Origin: Actinomycetota bacterium
GTDB lineage: Bacteria > Actinomycetota > Acidimicrobiia > Acidimicrobiales > AC-14
Direction of reading: 5' to 3'
Assembly (NCBI GenBank): GCA_020200615.1
Contig: JAIVIH010000068.1
Coordinates: 1 to 6,088 of the forward strand
Length of the DNA: 6,088 bases
Shown here: in pieces, positions 1 to 6,088 of the stretch
How the letters are laid out: each line of letters opens with the position of its first letter
Position numbering within the stretch: the first letter of the stretch is position 1
Program-made: the position numbers and the translations under genes
Notes under the pieces: generated by a model
Seen by the model: only the letters and a program-made list of their open reading frames with translations
The model's database searches: none
What the model was told of the DNA's origin: nothing

Positions 1-1919
1 GTCGTGCAGCCGTACGGCGAGCTGGAGCGCCTCATCGAGAGACAGGCTGGGGTTGATCATGTCCTTCTGGATCGTTCGCATCTCCAGCACGATGCCCTTC
101 TCGCCGCCGGGGAGGGCGTCGGTCTTCGACCCGAGGGAGCCCAGGCCCTCCATGTAGTTAGCGTTCTCCAGGCCCTGAGTCTGCGCCGGGGTGTTGGCCG
201 CGGTGTTCTGGCGGACGGACCAGGCCTGGTACGCCTCGGTGAAGCGGTCGCGTCCCTTGGCGATGTCGCGGGCCCAGTCCTCGATGGTCAGGTTGAGGGT
301 CCACGTGTTGGTCGCGGTGATCAACTGCTCTGACATGTCGAGGTCGCCCAACGCCTCTTGGACGAGCTCGAGCCACGCCTCACACGCGCCGTCGCCACGG
401 AGGGCGAGTTTCTGCTCGGTCGGCAGCAGGGAGAACATGCCGGCGAAGTCGGTGCGGTGCATGAGGGGGTACAGGGACTTGGCATAGGGCTGCTGGCCCG
501 CTCCGTGGGCCATCCGGACGGCGGCTGTGAAGAACGAGAGCAAGCCCTCGAGGGCGCGAGTGTCGGGCCAGTTCCACTCGTGCCAGCCAATGCCGTACTG
601 CACGGCGTCCCGCCCCTTCCCGGCCGAGTCGGCCATGATCTTCGAGACGCGGGTGAACTTCTGCATGGGCACGAGCTGGCTTCGACCCAGGTCGGTGGGG
701 AGTTGGTTGCCTGGGAGGTTGTAGTCGAAGCCGAGCCGCCCGAGCAGCGACGGCAGCGACGCCAGCGAGAAGCCCGCCGAGGCCTGCATCTTCACCTGGA
801 TACCCCCGCCGGGAGCCTTCATGACGGCGTTGCCGGGGACCTTGAGTGCCTTCATCGTGCTCTCGCTCGACCACATCCACTCACGTCCGGCCGTGTCGGT
901 CTCCGGCATCTTGGCGATCGTCTGGCCCATCTTGGTGATGCCCTTGACCGCGCCCTGCAGCTCCTTGAGCCCCGCCGGTGTCTCGGCGAAGGGCTTGGTC
1001 ACGAACTCGATGCTGGCCTTGGTGCGGCCGAGAGCATCCTTGTTGTTCATGTCCTCGTCAGCCTGGAGCTCGAAGCCGCTGCCGCGGCTGAGGACGTCCT
1101 TCTTCTTGTACCAGCGGACGTCGGCGAGGGGAATGGTCCGCCGGCTCGGCTTGGCCTTCCGCTCCTGCGTGTTCAGGGCTCGAGTCAGCTGGGCGGGTTT
1201 GGCCGATTCGCTCTCGAACTCGAAGCCGATCGCCCGCTGAAGCCGATGCGCTGAACCGTCCTGCTGGAGGGTGTGGGTCAGCTCGTGGGCCAGGAGGTGC
1301 TGTCCGGACGTGCTGCCGGGCCGGTACTGGCCTTGGGCGAAGAAGATGTCGCTACCCACGGTGAACGCTCGCGACTGCATGGAACGGTTGAGGGCGTCGG
1401 CCTCGGTGCCGGCGTGAACCCGGACGCCCCTCAAGTCGGCACCCATGGCCCCCTCCATGCGCCCCAGGACGGTGGAGGGTAGGGGGCGGCCGCCCGACCG
1501 GGCCGAGCCGATGTCGCGTTCGAGCCCGGCGTCGACGGGCCCGCCTTCAAGACCGATGGTCGCTTCGGACGGGGCGGGGCGCCGCTGAATGAGCCGGCTG
1601 ACCCGCATGTCGTCGTCGTCGAGGACGGAGCCGTCCGATGTGGGGCCGGCGACCCGGTGCATCACATCGTCGGCGACCCGGTCGGCCTCCCGCTCGTAGC
1701 GGTCGCCGGCGGGGCCGACGCGGAGCTTGTGCTGGACGGCAAGGTTGCCCTGCAGCCCTGCAGCAGTCGCCCGACGTTGCGGTTGCCGATCGACCGCTGG
1801 AGGGCGAGGATCGCCGTCCTCCGGTCGGCCGAATCAGGCCGTACCTGGCCCAGGGCCTTCGCTTCTTCGCTCCGCAGCCGCGGCTGCCTCGCCCTATCCC
1901 CCAAATGACGACGACGCAT
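1..1919 (-). CDS. eCIS-core (DUF4157) domain protein, frameshifted near N-terminus and cut by window edge
   Basis: Seen: from 1833 down to position 1 one minus-strand frame is open and contains, after YEREADRVAD, a complete DUF4157/eCIS-core domain with segments GGRPLP, DLRGVRVH, FTVGSDIFFAQG, and LLAHELTHTLQQ. The first 54 codons lie in another frame, from ATG 1919 to about 1758, and encode the usual leader ALQRSIGNRNVGRLLQ. An 8-bp tandem duplication at 1748-1763 separates the two frames. Restored numbering (one copy removed): leader 40-54, YEREADRVAD 72-81, domain about 139-215, HELTH 209-213, then over 420 residues to the edge (residue 637, no stop). The C-terminal part has GFEFE 229-233, IEFVT 301-305, WHEWNW 443-448, and LEMR 609-612. 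Known: this domain marks proteins linked to extracellular contractile injection systems and many stand-alone actinobacterial toxin-like proteins; HExxH resembles a zinc peptidase site. ATG 1919 is chosen because the ATG at 2033 would overlap the divergent gene. No membrane segment is evident. As sequenced, full-length protein cannot be made. The target or activity of the C-terminal region is unknown. Confidence 0.85.
1662..1919 (-). pseudogene. N-terminal fragment of the eCIS-core protein, in its own frame
   Basis: This is the 85-codon product that would be translated from ATG 1919 in the sequence as given: about 54 genuine residues ending in GNRNVGRLLQ, then an unrelated tail read out of frame to a TGA at 1662-1664. 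The real part is Arg-rich at the start and ends in the conserved leader that precedes eCIS-core domains. A weak purine stretch, CAGGGA, lies almost directly before the ATG, so the start is not strongly supported. If translation restarts downstream, the first in-frame GTG/ATG in the main frame is at 1660-1665, which would lose YEREADRVAD. Confidence 0.6.
1748..1763. repeat. Exact 8-bp tandem duplication CCCTGCAG x2
   Basis: CCCTGCAG occurs at 1748-1755 and again at 1756-1763 with no spacer, inside the eCIS-core gene. Eight bases shift the frame. With one copy the minus strand reads RLLQGNLAVQHKLRVG, which joins the two conserved halves of the protein without loss. With two copies it reads RLLQGCRATLPSS and stops at 1662. 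It could be replication slippage, a reversible phase switch, or an assembly error. Confidence 0.85.
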
Positions 1920-2022
1920 GTCCCTGAAGGTACCGCTGCGGCCGCCGCTACGGAAGGGAACGGGCCCTGGTGTGCGGGCACGAACTATCGTTCCTGAACC
2001 CTGAGCAGAACCGGAGGGAACA
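1920..2022. other. Divergent intergenic region between eCIS-core gene and lipoprotein
   Basis: These 103 bases must hold the promoters of both divergent genes if ATG 1919 and GTG 2023 are right. TATCGT near 1986-1991 inside the small palindrome GAAC-TATC-GTTC is the only AT-richer, -10-like element I see for the plus strand, and no good -35 matches it. I would not assign a promoter. Confidence 0.3.
2013..2018 (+). promoter_or_regulatory. Ribosome binding site deciding a GTG start
   Basis: GGAGGG lies 4 nt before GTG 2023. This favours GTG over the in-frame ATG at 2044, which has no comparable Shine-Dalgarno sequence. Both starts would leave the signal peptide intact. Confidence 0.7.
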
Positions 2023-2871
2023 GTGCCTGCCACCAGCCCCGCGATGAGTCCGTCCCGATCCCCGCGATCCCCTCAACCCCGCTGGCGGTGCCTCACCGGC
2101 GCCCTCGTGATCGTCGCCGCCTTCGGTGGTGTCGCCTGTGGCGATGACGACGACGCCCCGACCGAGGCGAAGTCCGACTTCACCGCCTATTGCGACGCCG
2201 CGTTCAGAATCGAGAGCTACTTTGCCGAGGATCCCGACGTTGACTTCCAGAACGCCCCGCCGGAGCAGATCGCGGCGGCCGTGAAGACCTACCTCGATGG
2301 CGCCAAGCCGCTCATCGATGCCGCCGTCCCCTTGGTGCCGGCCGAGATCAAGCCTGAAATCGACACCCAGGTGCGGGCCTTCGAACAGGCACGGGCTGGG
2401 GGCGATCCCGAGGCCCCGTTCGAGACCCCGGAGGTCATGGAGGCCGCGGAGAAGTCGCACGCCTTCGATCTGGAGAACTGCGGCTGGGGCAAGGTCGACG
2501 TCACGACCAAGGAGTACAGCTTCGACGGGCTTCCCGGTGACCTGAAGGCGGGAAAGACGAGCATCGACATCGAGAACGAGGGCAAGGAGCTGCACGAGAT
2601 CGTCCTGCTCTCCAAGAACCCGGGCGTGACCGAGAGTTTCGACCAGCTCCTCGAGCTGCCCCAAGAGCAGGCCATGACCAAAGTCACCCCCGTAGCCGGG
2701 GCCTTCGCCTCGCCGGGAGAGACGGACTACGTGGTGACGACTCTGACCGCGGGCGAGTACCTCGCCGTGTGCTTCATCCCTCAGGGCCTCAAGTCGGAGG
2801 AGGCCCAACCCGCGGCCGATGCCAAGCCCCACTTCGCGCTGGGCATGAAGAAGGAGATCACCGTCTCCTGA
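2023..2871 (+). CDS. Secreted lipoprotein with C-terminal cupredoxin-like copper-binding domain
   Basis: The 282-residue product starts with a basic segment ending in Arg22, then a hydrophobic stretch about 24-38, then Cys39 in GGVACGDDDD: a type II signal peptide with a slightly unusual lipobox (Gly at -3). The acidic run after the Cys fits an exported, membrane-anchored protein. Residues about 51-155 are mostly helical, hydrophilic, and unrecognised, with Cys57 and Cys153 that could form a disulphide. Residues about 163-282 look like a cupredoxin beta-sandwich: ENEGKELHEIVLL, then AGEYLAVCFIPQG, then PHFALGM. His191, Cys250, His270, and Met275 match the ligand set of a type 1 copper site, with the His-x4-Met spacing seen in some blue copper sites. 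Inference: an extracytoplasmic electron carrier or copper-binding protein. Copper binding is not proved, because some cupredoxin-like lipoproteins have lost the metal; here the ligands are present. The gene is divergent from the eCIS-core gene and convergent with the ABC permease, so it is probably monocistronic. Confidence 0.85.
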   Translation: MPATSPAMSPSRSPRSPQPRWRCLTGALVIVAAFGGVACGDDDDAPTEAKSDFTAYCDAAFRIESYFAEDPDVDFQNAPPEQIAAAVKTYLDGAKPLIDAAVPLVPAEIKPEIDTQVRAFEQARAGGDPEAPFETPEVMEAAEKSHAFDLENCGWGKVDVTTKEYSFDGLPGDLKAGKTSIDIENEGKELHEIVLLSKNPGVTESFDQLLELPQEQAMTKVTPVAGAFASPGETDYVVTTLTAGEYLAVCFIPQGLKSEEAQPAADAKPHFALGMKKEITVS

Positions 2872-2883
2872 GCCGCCGGTGAC

Positions 2884-2914
2884 GCCCTGGCCCGGTGCGA
2901 ACCCGGGTCAGGGC
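2884..2914. terminator. Hairpin between convergent genes, likely bidirectional terminator
   Basis: Arms GCCCTGGCCCGG (2884-2895) and CCGGGTCAGGGC (2903-2914) form a 12-bp stem with one G-T wobble and a 7-nt loop. It starts 12 nt past the lipoprotein stop and lies 11 nt beyond the stop of the opposing permease. Neither side has a T-run, as is common for hairpin terminators in high-GC actinobacteria. The call rests on stem strength and position. Confidence 0.65.
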
Positions 2915-2925
2915 TCCGGAAGCGA

Positions 2926-3774
2926 TCAGCCCCTGCGATACAAGCGTGTGGTCAGGGGGGCGAACACCGCGGTCAGCGCGACCGCGACGGCCAGCACGAT
3001 GACGATGTCTCTCGCCTCGGAGTTCCCGCCCATGAGCCCGCGGGAGACGGTCGCCAGCGTCGAGATGGGGTTGATGTTGACGAAGGCCTCGAGCGGTCCC
3101 GGAAGCGTCTCGGGGTCGACGAAGACGTTGGACAGGAACGTGAGCGGGAAGATGCCCATGAAGCCGGCGTTCATCACTGCGCTGGGCGAGCGCAGGAGCA
3201 GCCCGAGGGTCGTGAAGACCCACGACAGCCCGAAGGCGAAGACCACTACCAACGCCAATGCCGCTACCGCACCGCCCACGCCGGCGTCCGGCCGGAAGCC
3301 GAGGACGACGCCGACCAGGATGATCACCGTTCCCGCCAGCAGGTAGCGCACGCTGTCGCCGAGCATGGATCCCATCAGGGGCGCCGGCCGCCAGATTGGC
3401 AGGGAGCGGAAGCGGTCGACCACTCCCTTGGTCAGGTCCGTGTTGAGGGCGATACCGGAGTAGACGGTGGTGAACAGCACCGACATCACTAGGATCCCGG
3501 GCAGCAGGTAGTTGAGGTACTCCCCAGTGGACCCGGCAACCTCACCGCCGAACACGTAGGTGAACATCACGACGAACATCACCGGGGTGATGGTCACGTC
3601 GAGGAGCTGCTCGGGGACGTGCTTGACCTTGAGCATCCCCCGCCAGCCGAAGGTGAGGGCGGCGGAGAGGGCACTGGCCTGAGGCGGGCGCTCGGTGGAG
3701 GAGATCGCCCTGCGTACGGCGGCCTCGTCGGCGGCGGTCATGAGGTCGGCGGTGGTCGACGGCTTAGAGCTCAT
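2926..3774 (-). CDS. ABC-2 type exporter permease, DrrB-like
   Basis: The 282-residue membrane protein carries the hallmark [16 protein letters not shown] (114-129) of the daunorubicin-resistance DrrB branch of ABC-2 permeases and the conserved C-terminal [16 protein letters not shown] (235-250). Six hydrophobic segments are visible, about 62-78, 88-110, 143-160, 168-195, 200-218, and 256-274, after a roughly 50-residue cytoplasmic N-terminus; this is the usual size and topology. Start: ATG 3774 overlaps the TGA of the ATPase gene as ATGA, and GAGGAG (3783-3788) lies 8 nt upstream. A longer open frame reaches 3954 but only reads through the ATPase gene out of frame. Role: the transmembrane half of an exporter driven by the upstream ATPase. 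Substrate is unknown; relatives export antibiotics, lipids, or glycolipids. Translation is probably coupled to the ATPase. Confidence 0.92.
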   Translation of the reverse strand: MSSKPSTTADLMTAADEAAVRRAISSTERPPQASALSAALTFGWRGMLKVKHVPEQLLDVTITPVMFVVMFTYVFGGEVAGSTGEYLNYLLPGILVMSVLFTTVYSGIALNTDLTKGVVDRFRSLPIWRPAPLMGSMLGDSVRYLLAGTVIILVGVVLGFRPDAGVGGAVAALALVVVFAFGLSWVFTTLGLLLRSPSAVMNAGFMGIFPLTFLSNVFVDPETLPGPLEAFVNINPISTLATVSRGLMGGNSEARDIVIVLAVAVALTAVFAPLTTRLYRRG

Positions 3775-4766
3775 GCTCCTTGCTCCTCTTCGATAGGCTC
3801 CGGTTGGTCTGTCGTCGCCTGTTCGACGGGCCGGCCGGTGAGGGCCAGGAAGACCTCGTCGAGACTGGGCTGGCCGAGGGAGAAGTCGGCGATCCGCACG
3901 CCCGACCGGGCCAGCTCGGCGACGGCGACGGCGCCCCGCCCGGCGTCGGAGCAAGGGGCCGAGAGAGCCGCGGGATCGGGCTCGAGCACAACGTCGCCGA
4001 GCTCGCGCTCCAGGACCCTCTGCGCCTCGGGTCGCTGCTCGGGGTCGAGCAGACGCACCTGCAGAGCGCCCGAGCCCACGGAAGCCTTCAGCTGCCCGGG
4101 TGTCCCCTCGGCGATGACTTTGCCGTGGTCTATGACGGCGATGCCGTCGGCCAGCTGGTCGGCCTCCTCCAGGTACTGGGTGCAGAGCAGGATCGTCGTC
4201 CCCTCCGCGACCAGGGCCCGGATAATCCCCCAGACCTGGTTGCGAGAACGGGGGTCGAGGCCCGTGGTCGGCTCGTCGAGGAACATCAGCTCCGGGGTAA
4301 CCACGATGCTGGCGGCCACGTCGAGCCTGCGCCGCATGCCTCCCGAGTAGGTCTTGACCAGACGTCCAGCGGCGTCGGACAGCCCGAACGCGTCCAGCAG
4401 CTCGGCGGCCCGGTCCTTGGATGCCTGTCGCTTCAGGCCCAGCAGGCGGCCCAGAAGGACCAGGTTCTCGTGGCCGGTGAGATCCTCGTCAACCGAAGCC
4501 AGCTGGCCGGTAAGGCTGACGGCTCGGCGGACGGCGTCGGCGTCCTCGACGATGTCGTGGCCGAGAACCCGGGCGCTGCCGGCATCGGGGCGGATGAGCG
4601 TCGCCAGCATGCGGATGGTCGTCGTCTTCCCTGCGCCGTTGGGGCCGAGAACGCCGTACACCGAGCCCCGGCGCACCGAGAGGTCGACGCCGTCCACGGC
4701 GAGGGTGTCCCCGAAGGACTTGACGAGGCCGGTGGCCTCGATGGCGAGAGACGATTGCATCGTCAA
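3771..4766 (-). CDS. ABC transporter ATP-binding protein, DrrA-like
   Basis: The 331-residue nucleotide-binding subunit has Walker A GPNGAGKT (41-48), Q-loop Gln88, signature [12 protein letters not shown] (140-151), and Walker B LMFLDEP (160-166) with Asp164 and Glu165, then the D-loop GLD. The usual H-loop His is replaced by Gln197 in [11 protein letters not shown], a trait I know from the DrrA subfamily rather than damage. The C-terminal regulatory part ends with [16 protein letters not shown] (296-311), also DrrA-type, followed by an acidic tail. It should energise export through the overlapping permease at the inner face of the membrane. Start: TTG 4766 is 5 nt after GAGGAG (4772-4777); ATG 4760, two codons later, is 11 nt away, so either is possible and only two residues differ. 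The full motif set indicates an active ATPase. Confidence 0.93.
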   Translation of the reverse strand: MTMQSSLAIEATGLVKSFGDTLAVDGVDLSVRRGSVYGVLGPNGAGKTTTIRMLATLIRPDAGSARVLGHDIVEDADAVRRAVSLTGQLASVDEDLTGHENLVLLGRLLGLKRQASKDRAAELLDAFGLSDAAGRLVKTYSGGMRRRLDVAASIVVTPELMFLDEPTTGLDPRSRNQVWGIIRALVAEGTTILLCTQYLEEADQLADGIAVIDHGKVIAEGTPGQLKASVGSGALQVRLLDPEQRPEAQRVLERELGDVVLEPDPAALSAPCSDAGRGAVAVAELARSGVRIADFSLGQPSLDEVFLALTGRPVEQATTDQPEPIEEEQGA

Positions 4767-4771
4767 GCTGA

Positions 4772-4777
4772 CTCCTC
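4772..4777 (-). promoter_or_regulatory. Ribosome binding site for the ABC ATPase
   Basis: GAGGAG on the minus strand is 5 nt upstream of TTG 4766 and 11 nt upstream of ATG 4760. Spacing favours the TTG; start-codon preference favours the ATG. Confidence 0.55.
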
Positions 4778-4876
4778 GGATCGGCGGTGATGTGGTCGCT
4801 CCAGGGACGGCGTGGAATCCCGAAACTCATCGGTACCACCTCACCGGGTGCGATGGCGATCCCTTTATTCAGCCGT

Positions 4877-4906
4877 GGTGCGACCCTACCTCCGGGTCGT
4901 CGCCAC
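4877..4906 (-). terminator. Possible terminator hairpin after the glycosyltransferase gene
   Basis: On the minus strand the sequence 4 nt past the TGA at 4911 can fold: GGTG pairs with CACC at the base and CGACCC (4881-4886) pairs with GGGTCG (4894-4899) around a 7-nt loop, with a 3-nt bulge on one side. No T-run follows, only an AT-richer GAATAAAG about 10 nt on. It may end the glycosyltransferase transcript or just attenuate read-through into the ABC genes. The 144-bp gap is also where a promoter for the ABC pair would lie, but I cannot point to convincing -35/-10 boxes. Confidence 0.35.
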
Positions 4907-4910
4907 CGGG

Positions 4911-6050
4911 TCAGACGGCTCGAGCTCGTCGATGCCGTCTGGAATGCAGCAGGACGTCGTCGTACAGCTGCTCGTAGAGGGGCACGATCCGGGTATGGGC
5001 GAAGCGGGTGGCGTGGGCCGCAGCCACCTCGGAGAGGGCTTGATGCTCGAGGGGGTCGGAGAACAAGCTCACGGCCCACTCGACGGCCTCGTCGTGGCCA
5101 CCCACGGGGAAGAGAAACCCCGTCCGTTCGTGCACGACCACTTCCGGCAGCCCTCCCACGCGGGTGGCCAGTACTGGAACCCCGCAAGCCATGGCTTCGA
5201 GCGCCGCGAGGCAGAAGCTCTCGGACAGGCTGGTCATGAGCAGCAGGTCGGTCCGGCTGAGGATCTCGGGGACGTCATCTCGTAGACCCCAGTACCGGAC
5301 GTCCTGGTCGCCGTGTCCGGCAAGGAGAGCCCGGACCTCGCTCAAGGTCGGCCCGTCCCCCACGAGCCACAGCTCGGCGTCGACCCGCTGGCGTACTCCA
5401 GCGAATATCCGGACCATGCTCGCGGGATCCTTGACGGCTCGGAAGTTCGAGACGTGCGCTAGGCGCGGCCGGCCCTTGTGAGGGAGGGCTCGCGGGAAGC
5501 GGGTGAGGTTCAGAAAGTTCGGGATGATGATCGGGGCGACCGGCAGCGAGAACAGCTCGGTCGCCAGACGGGCATGGCTGGACGAGACGGTGGTGATCGC
5601 GTCGAGCTCCCGGAGCGCTGTCGCCAGCCGGGACCTTGTGTGGGGGTTTCGGCCGTGCACGCTGACATCGGTGCCGTGGAGGGTTCCCACGAAGGCGGGT
5701 GCCGCCTTGCCGAGGCGCTCCCTAGCCACCTGCGCCAGGAAGCCGAAGGGCACGGCGTAGTGAAAATGAACGACGTCGAGTTCCTCCTCGACGATCGTCC
5801 TGATCAGCTCGGACAGGAAGAGTTCGAACTCAGCGGCCGACCACTCAGTGTGGAGCCCTTCCCATCCGTGCGCCGGCTGCTCCTCGCCCAGGACCCGGTG
5901 GGAAACGACACCGCCGCCCGGTGGGCTGAACGGTCTGGTCAGGGTCAGGAGGTGCACCTTGTGTCCGCGAAGGCTCATCTCCTCGGAGAGGGACGCAGCG
6001 ATCCGGGCGCTCCCTCCGCATCCGGGATGGGCCATCATTCCCAGTCTCAC
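4911..6050 (-). CDS. bshA: GT4 glycosyltransferase, BshA-like (GlcNAc-malate synthase family)
   Basis: The 379-residue, GT-B-fold retaining glycosyltransferase resembles BshA along its whole length, as I recall the Bacillus protein: MAHPGCGGSARIAASL (6-21), HFHYAVPFGFLA (95-106), TLHGTDVSVHG (123-133), TTVSSSHA, IPNFLN, HVSNFRAVKD (199-208), LVGDGP (229-234), and the GT4 E-x7-E motif ESFCLAALE (277-285) followed by AMACGVPVLATRVGGLPEV. BshA joins GlcNAc from UDP-GlcNAc to L-malate, the first step to bacillithiol, in the cytoplasm. The GTG start at 6050 is supported because it aligns the N-terminus with the family and overlaps an upstream stop as GTGA; ATG 6038 would remove the first beta strand. 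The protein ends in a basic tail, SRRHRRARAV. No BshB deacetylase or BshC is in the window, so a close paralogue acting on another acceptor is possible. Confidence is about 0.95 for GT4 and about 0.6 for BshA proper. Confidence 0.8.
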   Translation of the reverse strand: MRLGMMAHPGCGGSARIAASLSEEMSLRGHKVHLLTLTRPFSPPGGGVVSHRVLGEEQPAHGWEGLHTEWSAAEFELFLSELIRTIVEEELDVVHFHYAVPFGFLAQVARERLGKAAPAFVGTLHGTDVSVHGRNPHTRSRLATALRELDAITTVSSSHARLATELFSLPVAPIIIPNFLNLTRFPRALPHKGRPRLAHVSNFRAVKDPASMVRIFAGVRQRVDAELWLVGDGPTLSEVRALLAGHGDQDVRYWGLRDDVPEILSRTDLLLMTSLSESFCLAALEAMACGVPVLATRVGGLPEVVVHERTGFLFPVGGHDEAVEWAVSLFSDPLEHQALSEVAAAHATRFAHTRIVPLYEQLYDDVLLHSRRHRRARAV

Positions 6051-6088
6051 GGCCGGCGTCGCCTGGTCATGCGCTCCGCCTTTCCGGA
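6047..6088 (-). CDS. C-terminal end of an unidentified upstream gene
   Basis: The last 13 codons and TGA (6047-6049) of an open frame entering from the right edge read SGKAERMTRRRRP. The stop overlaps the GTG of the glycosyltransferase as GTGA, the same coupling style as the ABC pair, and there is no clear Shine-Dalgarno sequence before that GTG; both suggest a translationally coupled upstream operon gene. The piece is too short to identify, and it could be chance since the other frames are also open over this short stretch. Confidence 0.45.
   Translation of the reverse strand, partial: SGKAERMTRRRRP

Noticed and set aside
358..1254. 298-codon plus-strand open frame opposite the eCIS-core gene
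   Set aside because: It is codon-aligned antisense to a clearly conserved protein, is rich in Gly/Ala/Arg/Leu/His, has no family resemblance, and is a normal by-product of high-GC coding DNA.
1547..1981. Minus-strand frame starting GTG 1981 over the N-terminus of the eCIS-core gene
   Set aside because: The third frame carries none of the conserved leader or domain motifs; the two genuine frames account for the region.
4179..4181. Missing H-loop histidine in the ABC ATPase (Gln197)
   Set aside because: Gln at this position in TQYLEEAD is typical of the DrrA subfamily as I know it, so it is not a sign of inactivation.
3780..4790. 336-codon plus-strand open frame covering the whole ABC ATPase
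   Set aside because: It mirrors a complete DrrA-type ATPase in antisense, with no recognisable motif or convincing start. It is a shadow.
4855..4875. AT-richer CTTTATTC stretch as a promoter -10 for the ABC operon
   Set aside because: No plausible -35 at proper spacing could be found; one short AT-rich run in GC-rich DNA is insufficient.
4489..5187. 232-codon minus-strand frame across the ATPase, gap and glycosyltransferase, with an internal ATG near 4834 preceded by a GGTGAGGTGG-like stretch
   Set aside because: It overlaps two well-supported genes in another frame and is Arg/Pro/Gly-rich. The internal start could give a short leader peptide, but nothing else supports it.
1..6088. CRISPR arrays, tRNAs, insertion sequences, attachment sites
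   Set aside because: No spaced direct repeats, cloverleaf-like sequence, transposase motifs or terminal inverted repeats were seen on reading both strands.

Overview
The window is 6,088 bases of very GC-rich DNA with strong third-position G/C bias. Gene families and style (eCIS-core/DUF4157 protein, DrrA/DrrB-type exporter, GTG and TTG starts, overlapping stop/start pairs) fit an actinomycetotal genome. Acidimicrobiia-like is my guess from gene content; no rRNA or marker gene is present to prove it.

Layout, left to right. (1) Positions 1-1919, minus strand: a large protein with an N-terminal eCIS-core (DUF4157) domain carrying HELTH, followed by a long C-terminal region that runs off the left edge. 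Its reading frame is broken near residue 55 by an exact 8-bp tandem duplication (1748-1763). Removing one copy restores a canonical eCIS-core N-terminus. (2) 1920-2022: a short divergent intergenic region. (3) 2023-2871, plus strand: a secreted lipoprotein with a C-terminal cupredoxin-like domain that keeps a His/Cys/His/Met copper-ligand set. (4) 2884-2914: a strong hairpin between convergent genes, probably a bidirectional terminator. (5) 2926-4766, minus strand: a two-gene ABC exporter, DrrB-type permease and DrrA-type ATPase, overlapping by ATGA. (6) 4767-4910: a 144-bp gap with a hairpin just after the next gene's stop. (7) 4911-6050, minus strand: a GT4 glycosyltransferase that reads like BshA, the first enzyme of bacillithiol synthesis, coupled by a GTGA overlap to (8) the last 13 codons of an unidentified upstream gene at the right edge.

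The ABC exporter pair is clearly one transcription unit. The glycosyltransferase lies upstream on the same strand and could feed it or end at the hairpin. Nothing in the window ties the eCIS-core protein functionally to its neighbours. I see no tRNA, rRNA, CRISPR array, transposase or phage gene. The points most worth a second look are the duplication-broken eCIS-core gene, a possible cryptic amidoligase-type fold in its C-terminal part, and a BshA-like enzyme in a genome that would be expected to use mycothiol.
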